In this document: positions 40,986-49,091 of the stretch, one piece after another
How positions within the stretch are numbered: the stretch's first letter is position 1
How the letters are laid out: each line of letters starts with the position of its first letter
Origin: Salarchaeum japonicum_A
Lineage (GTDB): Archaea > Halobacteriota > Halobacteria > Halobacteriales > Halobacteriaceae
Length of the DNA: 64,000 bases
Direction of reading: 5' to 3'
NCBI RefSeq assembly: GCF_049705945.1
Contig: NZ_JBNAMV010000001.1
Span: 62,001 to 126,000, forward strand
Made by a program: the position numbers and the translations under genes
Notes under the pieces: generated by a model
Told to the model about the DNA's origin: nothing
Database searches by the model: none
What the model saw: only the letters and a program-made list of their open reading frames with translations

Positions 40986-41291
40986 ATGAGCGATTCGAAC
41001 GCGCCCGAGACGACGCCCGACCCGCTGGAACGCGGGCAACAAGTGTACGACGACAGCGGCCGCGAAATCGGCGTGGTTCGAGCGCCAACAGAGAATGGTG
41101 TCGAGGTAGCGACCCACGGCGGTGTCGAGACGGTGTCGCTCAAACGCGCACCCGATAAGTCAAGCGGGGAGGGCTACCTCGTGTGGCGGTGTAGTGAGTG
41201 CGGGGAACTCGGTGACCTCGAAGAACTCCCGGAGCGCTGTCCGAGCTGCGGACGCGGCCGGGAACTCCTGTACGCGTACCTGGAGGACTGA
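40986..41291 (+). CDS. Zinc-ribbon protein with PRC-barrel-like N-terminus
   Basis: ATG 40986 (MSDSNAPETTPDPLERGQQV), 101 residues. The first half is a beta segment (QQVYDDSGREIGVVRAPTE, then VEVATHGGVETVS). The second half is a zinc ribbon with paired knuckles: WRCSECGELGDL and ERCPSCGRGRELL. The PRC-barrel-plus-ribbon layout is common in small haloarchaeal proteins of unknown role. It is followed by a second zinc-finger gene 2 nt on. Confidence 0.85.
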   Translation: MSDSNAPETTPDPLERGQQVYDDSGREIGVVRAPTENGVEVATHGGVETVSLKRAPDKSSGEGYLVWRCSECGELGDLEELPERCPSCGRGRELLYAYLED

Positions 41292-41293
41292 CC

Positions 41294-41488
41294 GTGGTCG
41301 ACGACGCGCCGGCGCGCGACGACACGGAGTGGAATAGCCCCGAGCAGTGTCCGTTCTGTGGCACGCCCCTCACGGACGGCGGCAGCGGGTTCATCGACCA
41401 CATCGACGCGACGCCCGCGTGCCGGGAGAGCTTCGAATCCTGGATAGACCGCGTGCGTGACGACATCGAGGGCGAGTGGATCGGCTAG
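41294..41488 (+). CDS. Small zinc-finger protein
   Basis: GTG 41294, 2 nt after the preceding stop, gives 64 residues. The metal ligands are spaced as CPFCGTPL, HIDATPAC, i.e. CxxC-(n)-H-(n)-C. The C-terminus is an acidic helix (ESWIDRVRDDIEGEW). Such proteins may bind nucleic acid or protein. The role is unknown; it shares an operon with the zinc-ribbon gene. Confidence 0.8.
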   Translation: MVDDAPARDDTEWNSPEQCPFCGTPLTDGGSGFIDHIDATPACRESFESWIDRVRDDIEGEWIG

Positions 41489-41489
41489 C

Positions 41490-41954
41490 TCAGTACTTGT
41501 AGAGGGAGACGACGTAGGGGAGACGGTCGTACATCCAGACGGCGAGCGGGAGACCGATGATTGTAATCGATGCAGCCCACGCGAGACTCATCCAGACGCC
41601 GCTCACCCACCAACCAACGAAAACGACGTAAACGGCACGAACGAGCAGGGAGTGCTGGTCGCGGCCGCGCTGGGAGACCGTGACGGTTCCGTCCGCCTCC
41701 GTGACCGCCGTCGTTTCGAGCGTCCGGTCCTTCAGCGAGACGACCTTCGGAACGTAGTTTATCATCTTGATACCGAGCGGCATCAGGATGATCGTCACGT
41801 TGAGCAGCCACGCGACGCCGAGCCAGATACCACTCGCCCACCAGCCGATGAGAACGAAGTAGACCGCGCGAACGAGCAACGACGGTCCCTGGTCCGCGCT
41901 CGCCACGGACACCGTATTCGACCCCTCTCGTCCTGACCCCGCAGAATCGACCAT
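41490..41954 (-). CDS. YccF-domain membrane protein with duplicated motif
   Basis: ATG 41954 (MVDSAGSGREGSNTV) is chosen over the longer frame. The 154 residues hold two copies of a YccF-type unit: LLVRAVYFVLIGWWASGIWLG and LLVRAVYVVFVGWWVSGVWM. Each is followed by a second helix ending in a conserved PLG/PLA turn and a Pro-Tyr-Val-Val sequence. A polar linker (SLKDRTLETTAVTEADG) separates them. YccF proteins are inner-membrane proteins without known function. Confidence 0.88.
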   Translation of the reverse strand: MVDSAGSGREGSNTVSVASADQGPSLLVRAVYFVLIGWWASGIWLGVAWLLNVTIILMPLGIKMINYVPKVVSLKDRTLETTAVTEADGTVTVSQRGRDQHSLLVRAVYVVFVGWWVSGVWMSLAWAASITIIGLPLAVWMYDRLPYVVSLYKY

Positions 41955-42015
41955 AGAACACGTAGGCGGTTCACGCGGATAAGTCCACGCCGGGAACGCG
42001 GCCAACGGTCGCGTG

Positions 42016-42882
42016 TCAGGCGTTATCGGGGCCACCGACCGTGATGACGGGGACGGGCGCGGACCGACCCGTCTTCTCGGCGACGCTGCCGAGGAGGATG
42101 CGGTCGGCGCCGCGCCGGCCGGTCGTCCCCATCACGACGGCGTCGATGTCGGCGGTCTTGATGCAGTCGCGGATGCAGTCCACCGGACCCCCTTGGTCTA
42201 CGTGGCGGACGACGGAGTCGATGCCGTGCTCAGCAGCGGCCATTTCTAGTTCGTCGAGCGCGTCGTTCGCGGCCGCCTCCCCGGCCGAGGGCGACCGAAC
42301 GTCGTACCCCGCGAACGCGGTGTCGACGACGGAGAGGGCGTGTACGGTCGCGTCGAGCGCGTCGGCGAGCGCGAACCCGTGTTTCGCCGCACGGATAGCG
42401 CCGGCACTCCCGTCCGCCGGAATCAGGACGTTCTCGTACGGGAACGCGAGGCGTTCGTCGTCCTGCATGCGCGCGGTGAGGACGGGCACCGAGGAGAGCC
42501 GGACGACCTTCTCGGTGACGCTGCCGGCGAGGTAGCGCGACACGCCGCGGCGGCCGTGCGTCGGCATCACGACGAGGTCGTAGCCGTACTGTTCGGCGTA
42601 CTCGGCGATCATCGGGGCTGGATTCCCCTGGACGACGTCGGAATCGTAGTCGACGCCCGCGGCACGAAGCGTTCGTTCGGCCTCCCCGACGATATCCTCA
42701 CCCCGCTCCGCGAGTGCATCGACCGTCTGACCTTCGACGACGGTGACGGAGTCGCGCGTCGTGTCCGCGACAAACAGGACGTGCACGGTCGCGTCGAACC
42801 CCTCCGCGAGGTCCGCGGTGTGCTGGAGGACTGCCGCGGCGCCGTCACTCCCGTCGAACGGGAGCAGAACGTCGTCGTACAT
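42016..42882 (-). CDS. Tandem universal stress protein (two UspA domains)
   Basis: ATG 42882 (MYDDVLLPFDGSDGAAAVLQ) opens 288 residues with two UspA folds. Each has the ATP-binding G-x2-G-x9-G(S) signature: PTHGRRGVSRYLAGSVTEKV in the first and GTTGRRGADRILLGSVAEKT in the second. The second domain starts at YENVLIPADGSAGAIRA. Tandem Usp proteins bind ATP and act in stress survival. There is no operon partner. Confidence 0.93.
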   Translation of the reverse strand: MYDDVLLPFDGSDGAAAVLQHTADLAEGFDATVHVLFVADTTRDSVTVVEGQTVDALAERGEDIVGEAERTLRAAGVDYDSDVVQGNPAPMIAEYAEQYGYDLVVMPTHGRRGVSRYLAGSVTEKVVRLSSVPVLTARMQDDERLAFPYENVLIPADGSAGAIRAAKHGFALADALDATVHALSVVDTAFAGYDVRSPSAGEAAANDALDELEMAAAEHGIDSVVRHVDQGGPVDCIRDCIKTADIDAVVMGTTGRRGADRILLGSVAEKTGRSAPVPVITVGGPDNA

Positions 42883-43012
42883 ACTTGGGAGATGCATCCG
42901 GGTCCGCAAATCGTTTGGGGGTGGCGAGAAATGGTTCGTCGTCATCTTCGTCGTGCTCGCAGTAATCTCGATCGTGCTGTGACGACCTACGCACGGTCCG
43001 ATACACCCCGGG

Positions 43013-43876
43013 CTACCACTCGATGTACGCGAGGTACTCCGTGCTCTCGTACCGCACGAGCCAGGTGCCGTAGGAGTCGCTTCGGGAGAGTGCGTCGTAC
43101 GCGCGGAAACGCTCCGCGACGGACTGGAACGCCTCGCTCTCCTCGAAGTACCCGCCCTCGATTGCGTCGTCGACGACGTCGCGCTCGGCCGCCGAGAGGC
43201 CGGAGAGCGTGAACCGATACTGTTCGCGGATTCGGTCGACGAACGCGCCGACACTGTCCGCGACCGTCGTCACGTCGTAGCGGTACGTCGTTCGAGTGCT
43301 CTGCTGGGACGTGACGGTGACGCGGTATCGGTCGCCGTTGTAGACGAGGATGTCGTACTGGGGGTCGGGGACGAAGACGGAGTCGCCGGCTTCCGCGGCC
43401 GTCCCGTAGTTCACGGTGATGTCGACGCCGTCGACCGTGCGTTTCGACTCGTCGGTGACGACGATGTCGAGCAGTTCTTTGTCCGCTTGCGGGAGGTCCG
43501 TGTACGCGATTTCGCCGCGGGTCGCGGTCGCGTCGTCCGGGTTGAAGTCGATGTGGAGTTCGTACTCGGTCACCTCAGTGGTTTCAATGGGGGTCTCCGA
43601 GACCTCGTAGACGGTATTGTTGACGCGGACGGTGTCGGTGTCGTAGAAGAGGTCGTTCCGGTGACTGCGGGTGACGGACTCGTTTTCGCCGGCTTCCGCG
43701 GCCGCCGCGACCACCTCGTACTCCTCGGAGCCGGGGTCGGGGGCGAGCGAGCGCTCGTCGGCGATTCGATCGGGTGTCGCCTTCTCCATGTCGAGGACAA
43801 CCGGCGGGTGAGCGCAGCCGGCGAGCGGGAGGGCGAGCAGGGCGGTGCCGCCGGCGAGGAACTCGCGGCGTCGCAT
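43013..43876 (-). CDS. Tat lipoprotein of unknown function
   Basis: ATG 43876 gives MRRREFLAGGTALLALPLAGC, a twin-arginine lipoprotein signal with lipobox LAGC. The longer frame upstream is Arg-rich noise. The 287-residue mature region is acidic and beta-rich (TVRVNNTVYEVSETPIETTE, EIAYTDLPQADKELLDIVV, YDILVYNGDRYRVTVTSQQS) with helices at the C-terminus (LSGLSAAERDVVDDAIEGG). It ends in YGTWLVRYESTEYLAYIEW. No named domain was recognised. Confidence 0.82.
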   Translation of the reverse strand: MRRREFLAGGTALLALPLAGCAHPPVVLDMEKATPDRIADERSLAPDPGSEEYEVVAAAAEAGENESVTRSHRNDLFYDTDTVRVNNTVYEVSETPIETTEVTEYELHIDFNPDDATATRGEIAYTDLPQADKELLDIVVTDESKRTVDGVDITVNYGTAAEAGDSVFVPDPQYDILVYNGDRYRVTVTSQQSTRTTYRYDVTTVADSVGAFVDRIREQYRFTLSGLSAAERDVVDDAIEGGYFEESEAFQSVAERFRAYDALSRSDSYGTWLVRYESTEYLAYIEW

Positions 43877-43947
43877 ACCGGAGAGAACAGTTGCTGTGGT
43901 GAAAGCTTTCTGCCGCGAGAGCGACCACCAGCGAGCAGTCAACGAAA

Positions 43948-45153
43948 TTAGGCGGTGGTGGAGTCTGGCATCCGGTAGGTGAGGAGGATGACGACGACCA
44001 TCACGACGGCGAGCGCGATGTATCCCTCGTCGAAGTAGCCGTGGTCGCCGACGATACCGAAGACGACGGGGCCGGCGGCCGCGAGGGACGCGGTGAGGGT
44101 GCGGATGACGCCGAGGCCGGTGCCCTGCATTTCGTCGGAGAAGGCGTCCGCGAGAAAGGACTGGGTGACGGCACCGGTGCCGAGCATCGTGCTGACGAGC
44201 GCGGTGACGCCGACAAGCAGCCACGCGCTGTCGAGCAGCGGGAGGAGGAGGAAGCCCGCGGCCGCCGGGAGGAGGATGGCGACGAGCGACCGCCGGATGC
44301 CGACCCGGTCGTAGGCCGCGCCGGCGAGCGGTTTCACGACCACGCCGACGGCGAAGAAGAACCCGAAGAGCACGCTCGCCTGCTGGGAGGAGAGGTGTTT
44401 CACGGTCGTGAGGTAGGTCGGGTAGAACGCGGTGAACGACTGCCAGATGAGCATGTAGAGGAAGAGGATGACCGTCATGAATCCGAGTGCGGGCGTGCGG
44501 AGTTCGGAGACGATGTCGAGGGTGTCACGGAGCGACTGCGTGGAACCGCCCGCGGGTGTCTGCCGGGGTGTGAGAACGTAGATGGCGATGGCGGCGGCGA
44601 CGAGGAGCGGGGCGACGAACCCGAGGCCGGCCTGCCACGCGACCGCAGTCGCGAGTGCGACGGCGACCGGCGGCAGGATGGTCTGTCCGATGTCGCCGGT
44701 CGCCATCGTGACGCCGAGCGCGCTGCCGAGTCGGCTCGTGTAGAGCTTCGAGAGAATGGTGATGCGGGCGATCGGGTAGAGGGAGTGGCCGGCACCCCAG
44801 ACTGCGGTCGCCGCGAACAATACGAGCGTCGAGGTCGAGGTGGCGACGAGCGCGAGTGCGCCCGCGACGGCGGCGAGGCTCACGGCCATGAGCGCGCGCT
44901 CGTCGTACCGGTCGGCGAGCATCCCGCCGGGGAGCTGGCCGATGGCGGCGAAGAACCACAGCACGGTCACGAGGAATCCCGAGAGCGTGAGGCTCAGCCC
45001 GTAGTCCGATCGGAGGTAGGGGATGACCACGGGGTACACCATTCGAACGCCGTTCAGCAGCCCCCAGCCGGTCGCGACCGCGGCGAGCGAGACGCCCGTG
45101 CCCTCGTTCCAGAGCCCGGCCGCCTCCCGGCGGAGTTCCGTTCGCAAACCCAT
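43948..45153 (-). CDS. MFS-family permease
   Basis: ATG 45153 (MGLRTELRREAAGLWNEG) gives 401 residues. Loop motif A is GQLPGGMLADRYDERALMAV, with its repeat after helix 8 (KPLAGAAYDRVGIRRSL). The first helix is TGWGLLNGVRMVYPVVIPYL. The charged residues and GDIGQTILPPVAVAL in helix 5 fit a 12-helix transporter. Substrate unknown. It borders the AT-rich island, whose left edge begins about 130 bp upstream of this start. Confidence 0.87.
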   Translation of the reverse strand: MGLRTELRREAAGLWNEGTGVSLAAVATGWGLLNGVRMVYPVVIPYLRSDYGLSLTLSGFLVTVLWFFAAIGQLPGGMLADRYDERALMAVSLAAVAGALALVATSTSTLVLFAATAVWGAGHSLYPIARITILSKLYTSRLGSALGVTMATGDIGQTILPPVAVALATAVAWQAGLGFVAPLLVAAAIAIYVLTPRQTPAGGSTQSLRDTLDIVSELRTPALGFMTVILFLYMLIWQSFTAFYPTYLTTVKHLSSQQASVLFGFFFAVGVVVKPLAGAAYDRVGIRRSLVAILLPAAAGFLLLPLLDSAWLLVGVTALVSTMLGTGAVTQSFLADAFSDEMQGTGLGVIRTLTASLAAAGPVVFGIVGDHGYFDEGYIALAVVMVVVILLTYRMPDSTTA

Positions 45154-45346
45154 CTGTCTATGCTGGGTGGCTCCGCCGCGATGAAAGTGCTGATACTGGG
45201 GCGGCTCACTCGGCGGGGCCGGTGGCGGCGGTCTCCGCGATATTTCCAGCGGTTGGCGCGTACACGTATATGAATTCAACGCTCATCAGCTCATGTTCTG
45301 GACGTAGTCAATACGACGGTGTATTTTCACCTCGCCACCTCTGAAC

Positions 45347-47260
45347 TCATTTCTCCAACCCCGATTTTCTTTGCTGCAACGCGCCAAAAATTGGTAAGTG
45401 GCTTCCTCCAATATCCAGGAGCGTATTGATGCCATACTCACACTTATCTATCGCATCCTGATTTCGTCCAGCGTTTTCCAAAATATCGATGGCCAATCTC
45501 AGCGTATCCTTCCACTTTTCAATTTGGCCATCCTGAGCAAGTAGTCTCATGCCCTCTTCAAGATACTCAACACCGGTGTCGATATTTCCGGCTTCTGTCT
45601 CCAACTGCCCGAGCCCAACCCTTGGCTCTGGATACTCGGTCCTGAGTTCAATGGCTCGTTCGTAATGTTTTCTCGCGAGTTCTTCACTCCCATGATGGAA
45701 GAGAGCCTGAGCGTAATTATGGTGGATTTGAGCCTCCCCGATAACGGTATCTTCTGCCTGTTGGAATCTCTCCAAACACAAGGATAGGACTTCTACGGCT
45801 TCTTCGTAATCTCCAATTTTGAGTAACAAGAGACCATAATCAGTGTATATCTCCGGATTGTCTGATACTTTGAGCCCCTCTTTGAACCGCTTTTCCGCTT
45901 CATCAAGCCGACCTTGGTGTTTTAAGAAGTTCCCATAGTGGTGATGAGCAAGTCCGTCCTCTGGATCTAGCTGAATCGCTTTTTCATGGTGATGCTCGGC
46001 ATCCTCAGTTAAATTGAGAATCTCAGCCACGTCAGCTAACATGCGACGGAACTCAGATGAATCGTAGCCGGTTTCCAGCACCTCATTCCCTTTCTCCCAA
46101 GCTTTCGAATAGTTCTCCTCGCTCGCAAGAAAGTAAAATACGCGGAATAAGTCTGGTTTCTCTTCCCAATCAGGGTCATCACGAACATCGTTTACCTCCA
46201 GATCTTCCAGATACTCTTCTTCCAAGGGATTCTGCCCCGACTCAGTGTCCTTTGCCCGCTCTCCATGATGAACTGCTTTCTCACGCGCTCCAAGATTAGA
46301 ATACGCGTATGAGAGCAGGCCGTGAACTCTAGAATCGCTCTCGTCATCCAACATTGGTTTCAGAATGTCAACAGCCTCATCTGGCCGTTCAATGTCTAGA
46401 TATGATGTTGCAAGATTAATTCGGAGCATAATATCTGATTCAGAGACTTCTAGTCCTTCCTCCATAATTCTGATTCCCTCAATATAATCACCAGATTTCG
46501 TATGAAGAACACCTAGGTTACTGTATAGCTCAGGGACGTGGTAGCCACTGAGAAGTGCCTTTTCGTAGTGGTGCTTTGCCTCTTCGAACTGCCCCAAATC
46601 AGCCATCAGGGACGCTAAATTGAAATGCGCCTGTGGCTGTGGCTGACTAGATTGGATCGCTTTTTCGTACTGTTTCTGTGCCTCTGTTACCTCACCGAGG
46701 TCGTCAAGTGTAGCTGCGTATGTATTCCTCAGCTCGGCCCACTCGGGAGACACAGATAGTGCGACTTCGTAATGTTCCAAGGATTTCTCAGGCTCGCCGA
46801 TTAACTGAAAATACGTAGCAAAGTTATTCCGAACCATCGGATTGTAGGGGTCTAAGCCAACAGCTTTCTCAAGAAGAGCCTCTGTATATTCGGCTGTTTC
46901 ACCAGAGAAGATCTCAATCAAAAACATGGCTGTATTTGCGTAGTAGATGGGAATCCAATCTTCTACCTCGTCTGGGATGGTTTCAGGAAGTGTGTTCAGA
47001 AGGAAATCGATGTATTCGTCAATGACACGCATTCGATCCTCAGAAACAGCTGACATCTGGGCCGCCCGAGTAGCATAAACGGTTTCAGTAATATCCGGAC
47101 CAGGATTGGTGGTCTCCCATATCCATTGTTTCTGTTTCAGGATATCCGCAGACAATTGGAATTGAAAGCGGTCCTGATTGAAAACCTCCGAATAGAGTAT
47201 CCTCAATGTTGGCTTGTAAAGCGGAATTGCACCCATTCGGAGCAGGTCAATTCCCCACAA
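45347..47260 (-). CDS. Long TPR-repeat protein (probably the C-terminal half of a split STAND protein)
   Basis: The 637-codon frame starts only with TTG 47260 or ATG 47236 (MGAIPLYKPTLRILYSEVFN). The first 60 residues read like the winged helix after a STAND ATPase (LWGIDLLRMGAIPLYKPTL). At least ten tetratricopeptide repeats follow, e.g. YNPMVRNNFATYFQLIGEPE, AHFNLASLMADLGQFEEAKH, GLAHHHYGNFLKHQGRLDEA and EIYTDYGLLLLKIGDYEEAV. TPRs of STAND proteins bind the triggering ligand. The codon use is AT-rich with many A/T third bases, unlike the neighbours, so it is probably acquired. It overlaps the upstream ATPase gene by 14 nt in a +1 frame. Confidence 0.85.
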   Translation of the reverse strand: MWGIDLLRMGAIPLYKPTLRILYSEVFNQDRFQFQLSADILKQKQWIWETTNPGPDITETVYATRAAQMSAVSEDRMRVIDEYIDFLLNTLPETIPDEVEDWIPIYYANTAMFLIEIFSGETAEYTEALLEKAVGLDPYNPMVRNNFATYFQLIGEPEKSLEHYEVALSVSPEWAELRNTYAATLDDLGEVTEAQKQYEKAIQSSQPQPQAHFNLASLMADLGQFEEAKHHYEKALLSGYHVPELYSNLGVLHTKSGDYIEGIRIMEEGLEVSESDIMLRINLATSYLDIERPDEAVDILKPMLDDESDSRVHGLLSYAYSNLGAREKAVHHGERAKDTESGQNPLEEEYLEDLEVNDVRDDPDWEEKPDLFRVFYFLASEENYSKAWEKGNEVLETGYDSSEFRRMLADVAEILNLTEDAEHHHEKAIQLDPEDGLAHHHYGNFLKHQGRLDEAEKRFKEGLKVSDNPEIYTDYGLLLLKIGDYEEAVEVLSLCLERFQQAEDTVIGEAQIHHNYAQALFHHGSEELARKHYERAIELRTEYPEPRVGLGQLETEAGNIDTGVEYLEEGMRLLAQDGQIEKWKDTLRLAIDILENAGRNQDAIDKCEYGINTLLDIGGSHLPIFGALQQRKSGLEK

Positions 47261-48542
47261 AACGAGTCTCCGGATGTTCTTTGGTTAACCGGTCATACTG
47301 GCTTTCCCAGATTTCCTTAACGTTACTTGGTAGTTCATCGATCTGTTTAGCAATGTCTTGATCTTCGTCGATAGATGTGACAACAGACTCAACGTATAGC
47401 GGGGATGGGTCGGTGTACTGAATCTCTTGAACAAGGCCTTCCCGCACCTTCTCATCCAATTCAAGGTTATGTGCGTTTGCCGCTTTCGTGAATAGCTCTC
47501 TTACTGTCTCGTCGTTTAACGGCTGCAGTCTAATTTCCTCAAATTCCTGCCAGGCTCTATCCTTGGTCCGATCCAAATGTGGAATCTCATCAAGAAATTC
47601 TGACCGAAGTGATGCTATTACGTACAACGAATTACCTGAGTTCTCTACAGCTTCAGACAACCTAACGATACTTTGTCGTACCGTACTTTGTTGTTCACCA
47701 GCTCGAAGTCCTTGGATATCATCCCAAACCAGAAGAACATCGCCGTCAAAGGTAGCTTGTCTAAAACCTTCAGTATCCTCTAACGCCATGAAATCGTTCT
47801 CCGGGATCACCACATGGTCAATCTCCTCTTCTTCGAGCACCTTCTTCTGAATATAATCTAGCGTGCGTGTTTTACCCATCCCCCGACGGCCAATAACCAG
47901 ATACCGCTTTTCCGTGAATTTCTCTGGAACTTCTGGACGGTCAACGAAAATCCCAGAGGTCACCGGTCGACCTGACTCTAAGTGTTTCGACACTTCTTTT
48001 GCTGCATCACCATCGTTGACAACCTCAATTGTGGAGTATCGCAGTTCCGGCCCTTGGTGCTCAACGACTGCATCCAACTTCTGCCGTATTTCCTGAAGTT
48101 GGTTTTTGTTGTCCCAAATCCCCTCAAGGATGTACTTTTGGCCACGGTCTTCCCGGGAAATATAATCGAGCCAATTTTCAAGAGCCTCGTCAATGGCTTC
48201 TCTTGCGATCGCTGGTGCAGTAGAATCTGAGGGGATATTAATGGAGTTTGTTGGACTAGATAGTCTTTCACCGATTTGAACAGCAATCTCGTCTTGAGAC
48301 AAATAAACAGACTCTACAGCATTGGCGTCAATTGATTCAATAGCTTCATTGATAACCTGGCTAGAAGAATTCTCTTCGTCGAGTCGACCCTTCAATGACG
48401 AGATAAGCTTCTTCTCCAGTTGTTCTGCATCCTCCGCTGAAACCCGGTTGCGAATTTTTTCATAGATAGTTACGCCTGAGGCAGAAGCTACGTCCGCAAT
48501 TGCGGTAGCAATCAGACTCGTCGATATCGGCCCACCCATCAT
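47247..48542 (-). CDS. STAND-like P-loop NTPase with N-terminal helical domain
   Basis: ATG 48542 (MMGGPISTSLIATAIADVAS) is preferred to 48569 because the TTATTTAA box at 48571-48578 would place the transcript start between them. Residues 1-160 are an unassigned, mostly helical domain opening with SGVTIYEKIRNRVSAEDAEQ. The NTPase core has Walker A GRRGMGKT (about 218-225), Walker B DVLLVWDD (about 268-275) and a sensor strand SLYVIASLRSE. The helical lid and the start of the winged helix (IWESQYDRLTKEHPETRF) follow, and then the frame ends abruptly at TGA. Composition is AT-rich like the TPR gene. The role may be defence or signalling. Confidence 0.82.
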   Translation of the reverse strand: MMGGPISTSLIATAIADVASASGVTIYEKIRNRVSAEDAEQLEKKLISSLKGRLDEENSSSQVINEAIESIDANAVESVYLSQDEIAVQIGERLSSPTNSINIPSDSTAPAIAREAIDEALENWLDYISREDRGQKYILEGIWDNKNQLQEIRQKLDAVVEHQGPELRYSTIEVVNDGDAAKEVSKHLESGRPVTSGIFVDRPEVPEKFTEKRYLVIGRRGMGKTRTLDYIQKKVLEEEEIDHVVIPENDFMALEDTEGFRQATFDGDVLLVWDDIQGLRAGEQQSTVRQSIVRLSEAVENSGNSLYVIASLRSEFLDEIPHLDRTKDRAWQEFEEIRLQPLNDETVRELFTKAANAHNLELDEKVREGLVQEIQYTDPSPLYVESVVTSIDEDQDIAKQIDELPSNVKEIWESQYDRLTKEHPETRFVGN

Positions 48543-48954
48543 ACCTACAGACTTGTAAACATGGCACATTAAATAATTACCTAAGCCAGGTGGAAGATGA
48601 CTCTCTGTAAGCTCCTTGCTCTATATTTTGCAGGCATACACACGACTCATCACCGTGACAAAAGGCTCGTAGCCCCAAGTGACAAATCTACTAATTGATT
48701 GAGGTCTTTGTCTCGGGCATCGGTCCACCACCTTCGGCGATGATACCGCTTCACGCGAAGTTCACGACGGGGTCGACGTGTATGCGACCGCTTTTACCGC
48801 GCCCAAAGCCGGTTTCAGGGCGGAATATCTCTGCAGTCCTTCGCCTCAGGTCGACACGTTTCGCGATGACGACATGGTCGGAGCGGTGAAGTACGGTCAC
48901 AGTATCGTGGGAGGGAATTGGTTCAGAGGGTGACTTCGCACGCCCCACCGCATA

Positions 48955-48968
48955 TTAGATGCGTCTAA
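48955..48968. promoter_or_regulatory. Palindrome TTAGA-TGCG-TCTAA, DtxR-family-box-like
   Basis: TTAGATGCGTCTAA has exact 5-bp arms. It resembles the TTAGGnnnnCCTAA-type boxes of DtxR/SirR/Idr metal-dependent repressors, which in haloarchaea control iron and manganese genes. Its place 120 nt upstream of a metal exporter makes it a reasonable regulatory candidate. Confidence 0.5.
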
Positions 48969-48983
48969 ATCCGGTTTTACTAG

Positions 48984-49000
48984 AAACTATTTTATAGTTT
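48984..49000. promoter_or_regulatory. Palindrome AAACTAT-TTT-ATAGTTT
   Basis: This has 7-bp perfect arms with a 3-nt centre. Its core TATTTTATA also looks like a TATA box, so a bound repressor would occlude the promoter of the metal-exporter operon. The transcript would then carry a leader of roughly 60 nt. Confidence 0.55.
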
Positions 49001-49025
49001 GGTGGGACAGAGTATAGTGGGAAGG

Positions 49026-49091
49026 ATGATCGAATCTATTCGTTCACTGCGTATTTTCACAGACAGCCACACGGAGGTGGACGCGTCTTGA
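49026..49091 (+). CDS. Possible 21-codon leader ORF overlapping the exporter start
   Basis: ATG 49026 opens MIESIRSLRIFTDSHTEVDA-S and ends at TGA 49089-49091, overlapping the exporter's TTG (49088-49090). The overlap would couple the two by translation. It could be a regulatory leader peptide or chance. Confidence 0.3.
   Translation: MIESIRSLRIFTDSHTEVDAS

Larger units (their letters stand above)
48570..49087. other. Intergenic stretch at the right edge of the AT-rich island
   Basis: It contains the TATA box of the STAND-like gene (48571-48578) and no convincing ORF. A 65-codon minus frame at 48751-48948 has plausible composition (SDHVVIAKRVDLRRRTAEIF) but no family and no promoter, so I treat it as a relic or chance. 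The right end holds two palindromes and a leader ORF ahead of the metal exporter. Confidence 0.5.

Noticed and set aside
42900..42982. Possible microprotein ending EKWFVVIFVVLAVISIVL on the plus strand
   Set aside because: The hydrophobic tail is attractive, but no ATG, GTG or TTG lies in frame at a sensible distance and no promoter is visible.
44041..45273. 410-codon plus-strand open frame antisense to the MFS permease
   Set aside because: It is the high-GC antisense shadow of a clear transporter gene; Arg/Glu/Gly/Asp composition and no domain.
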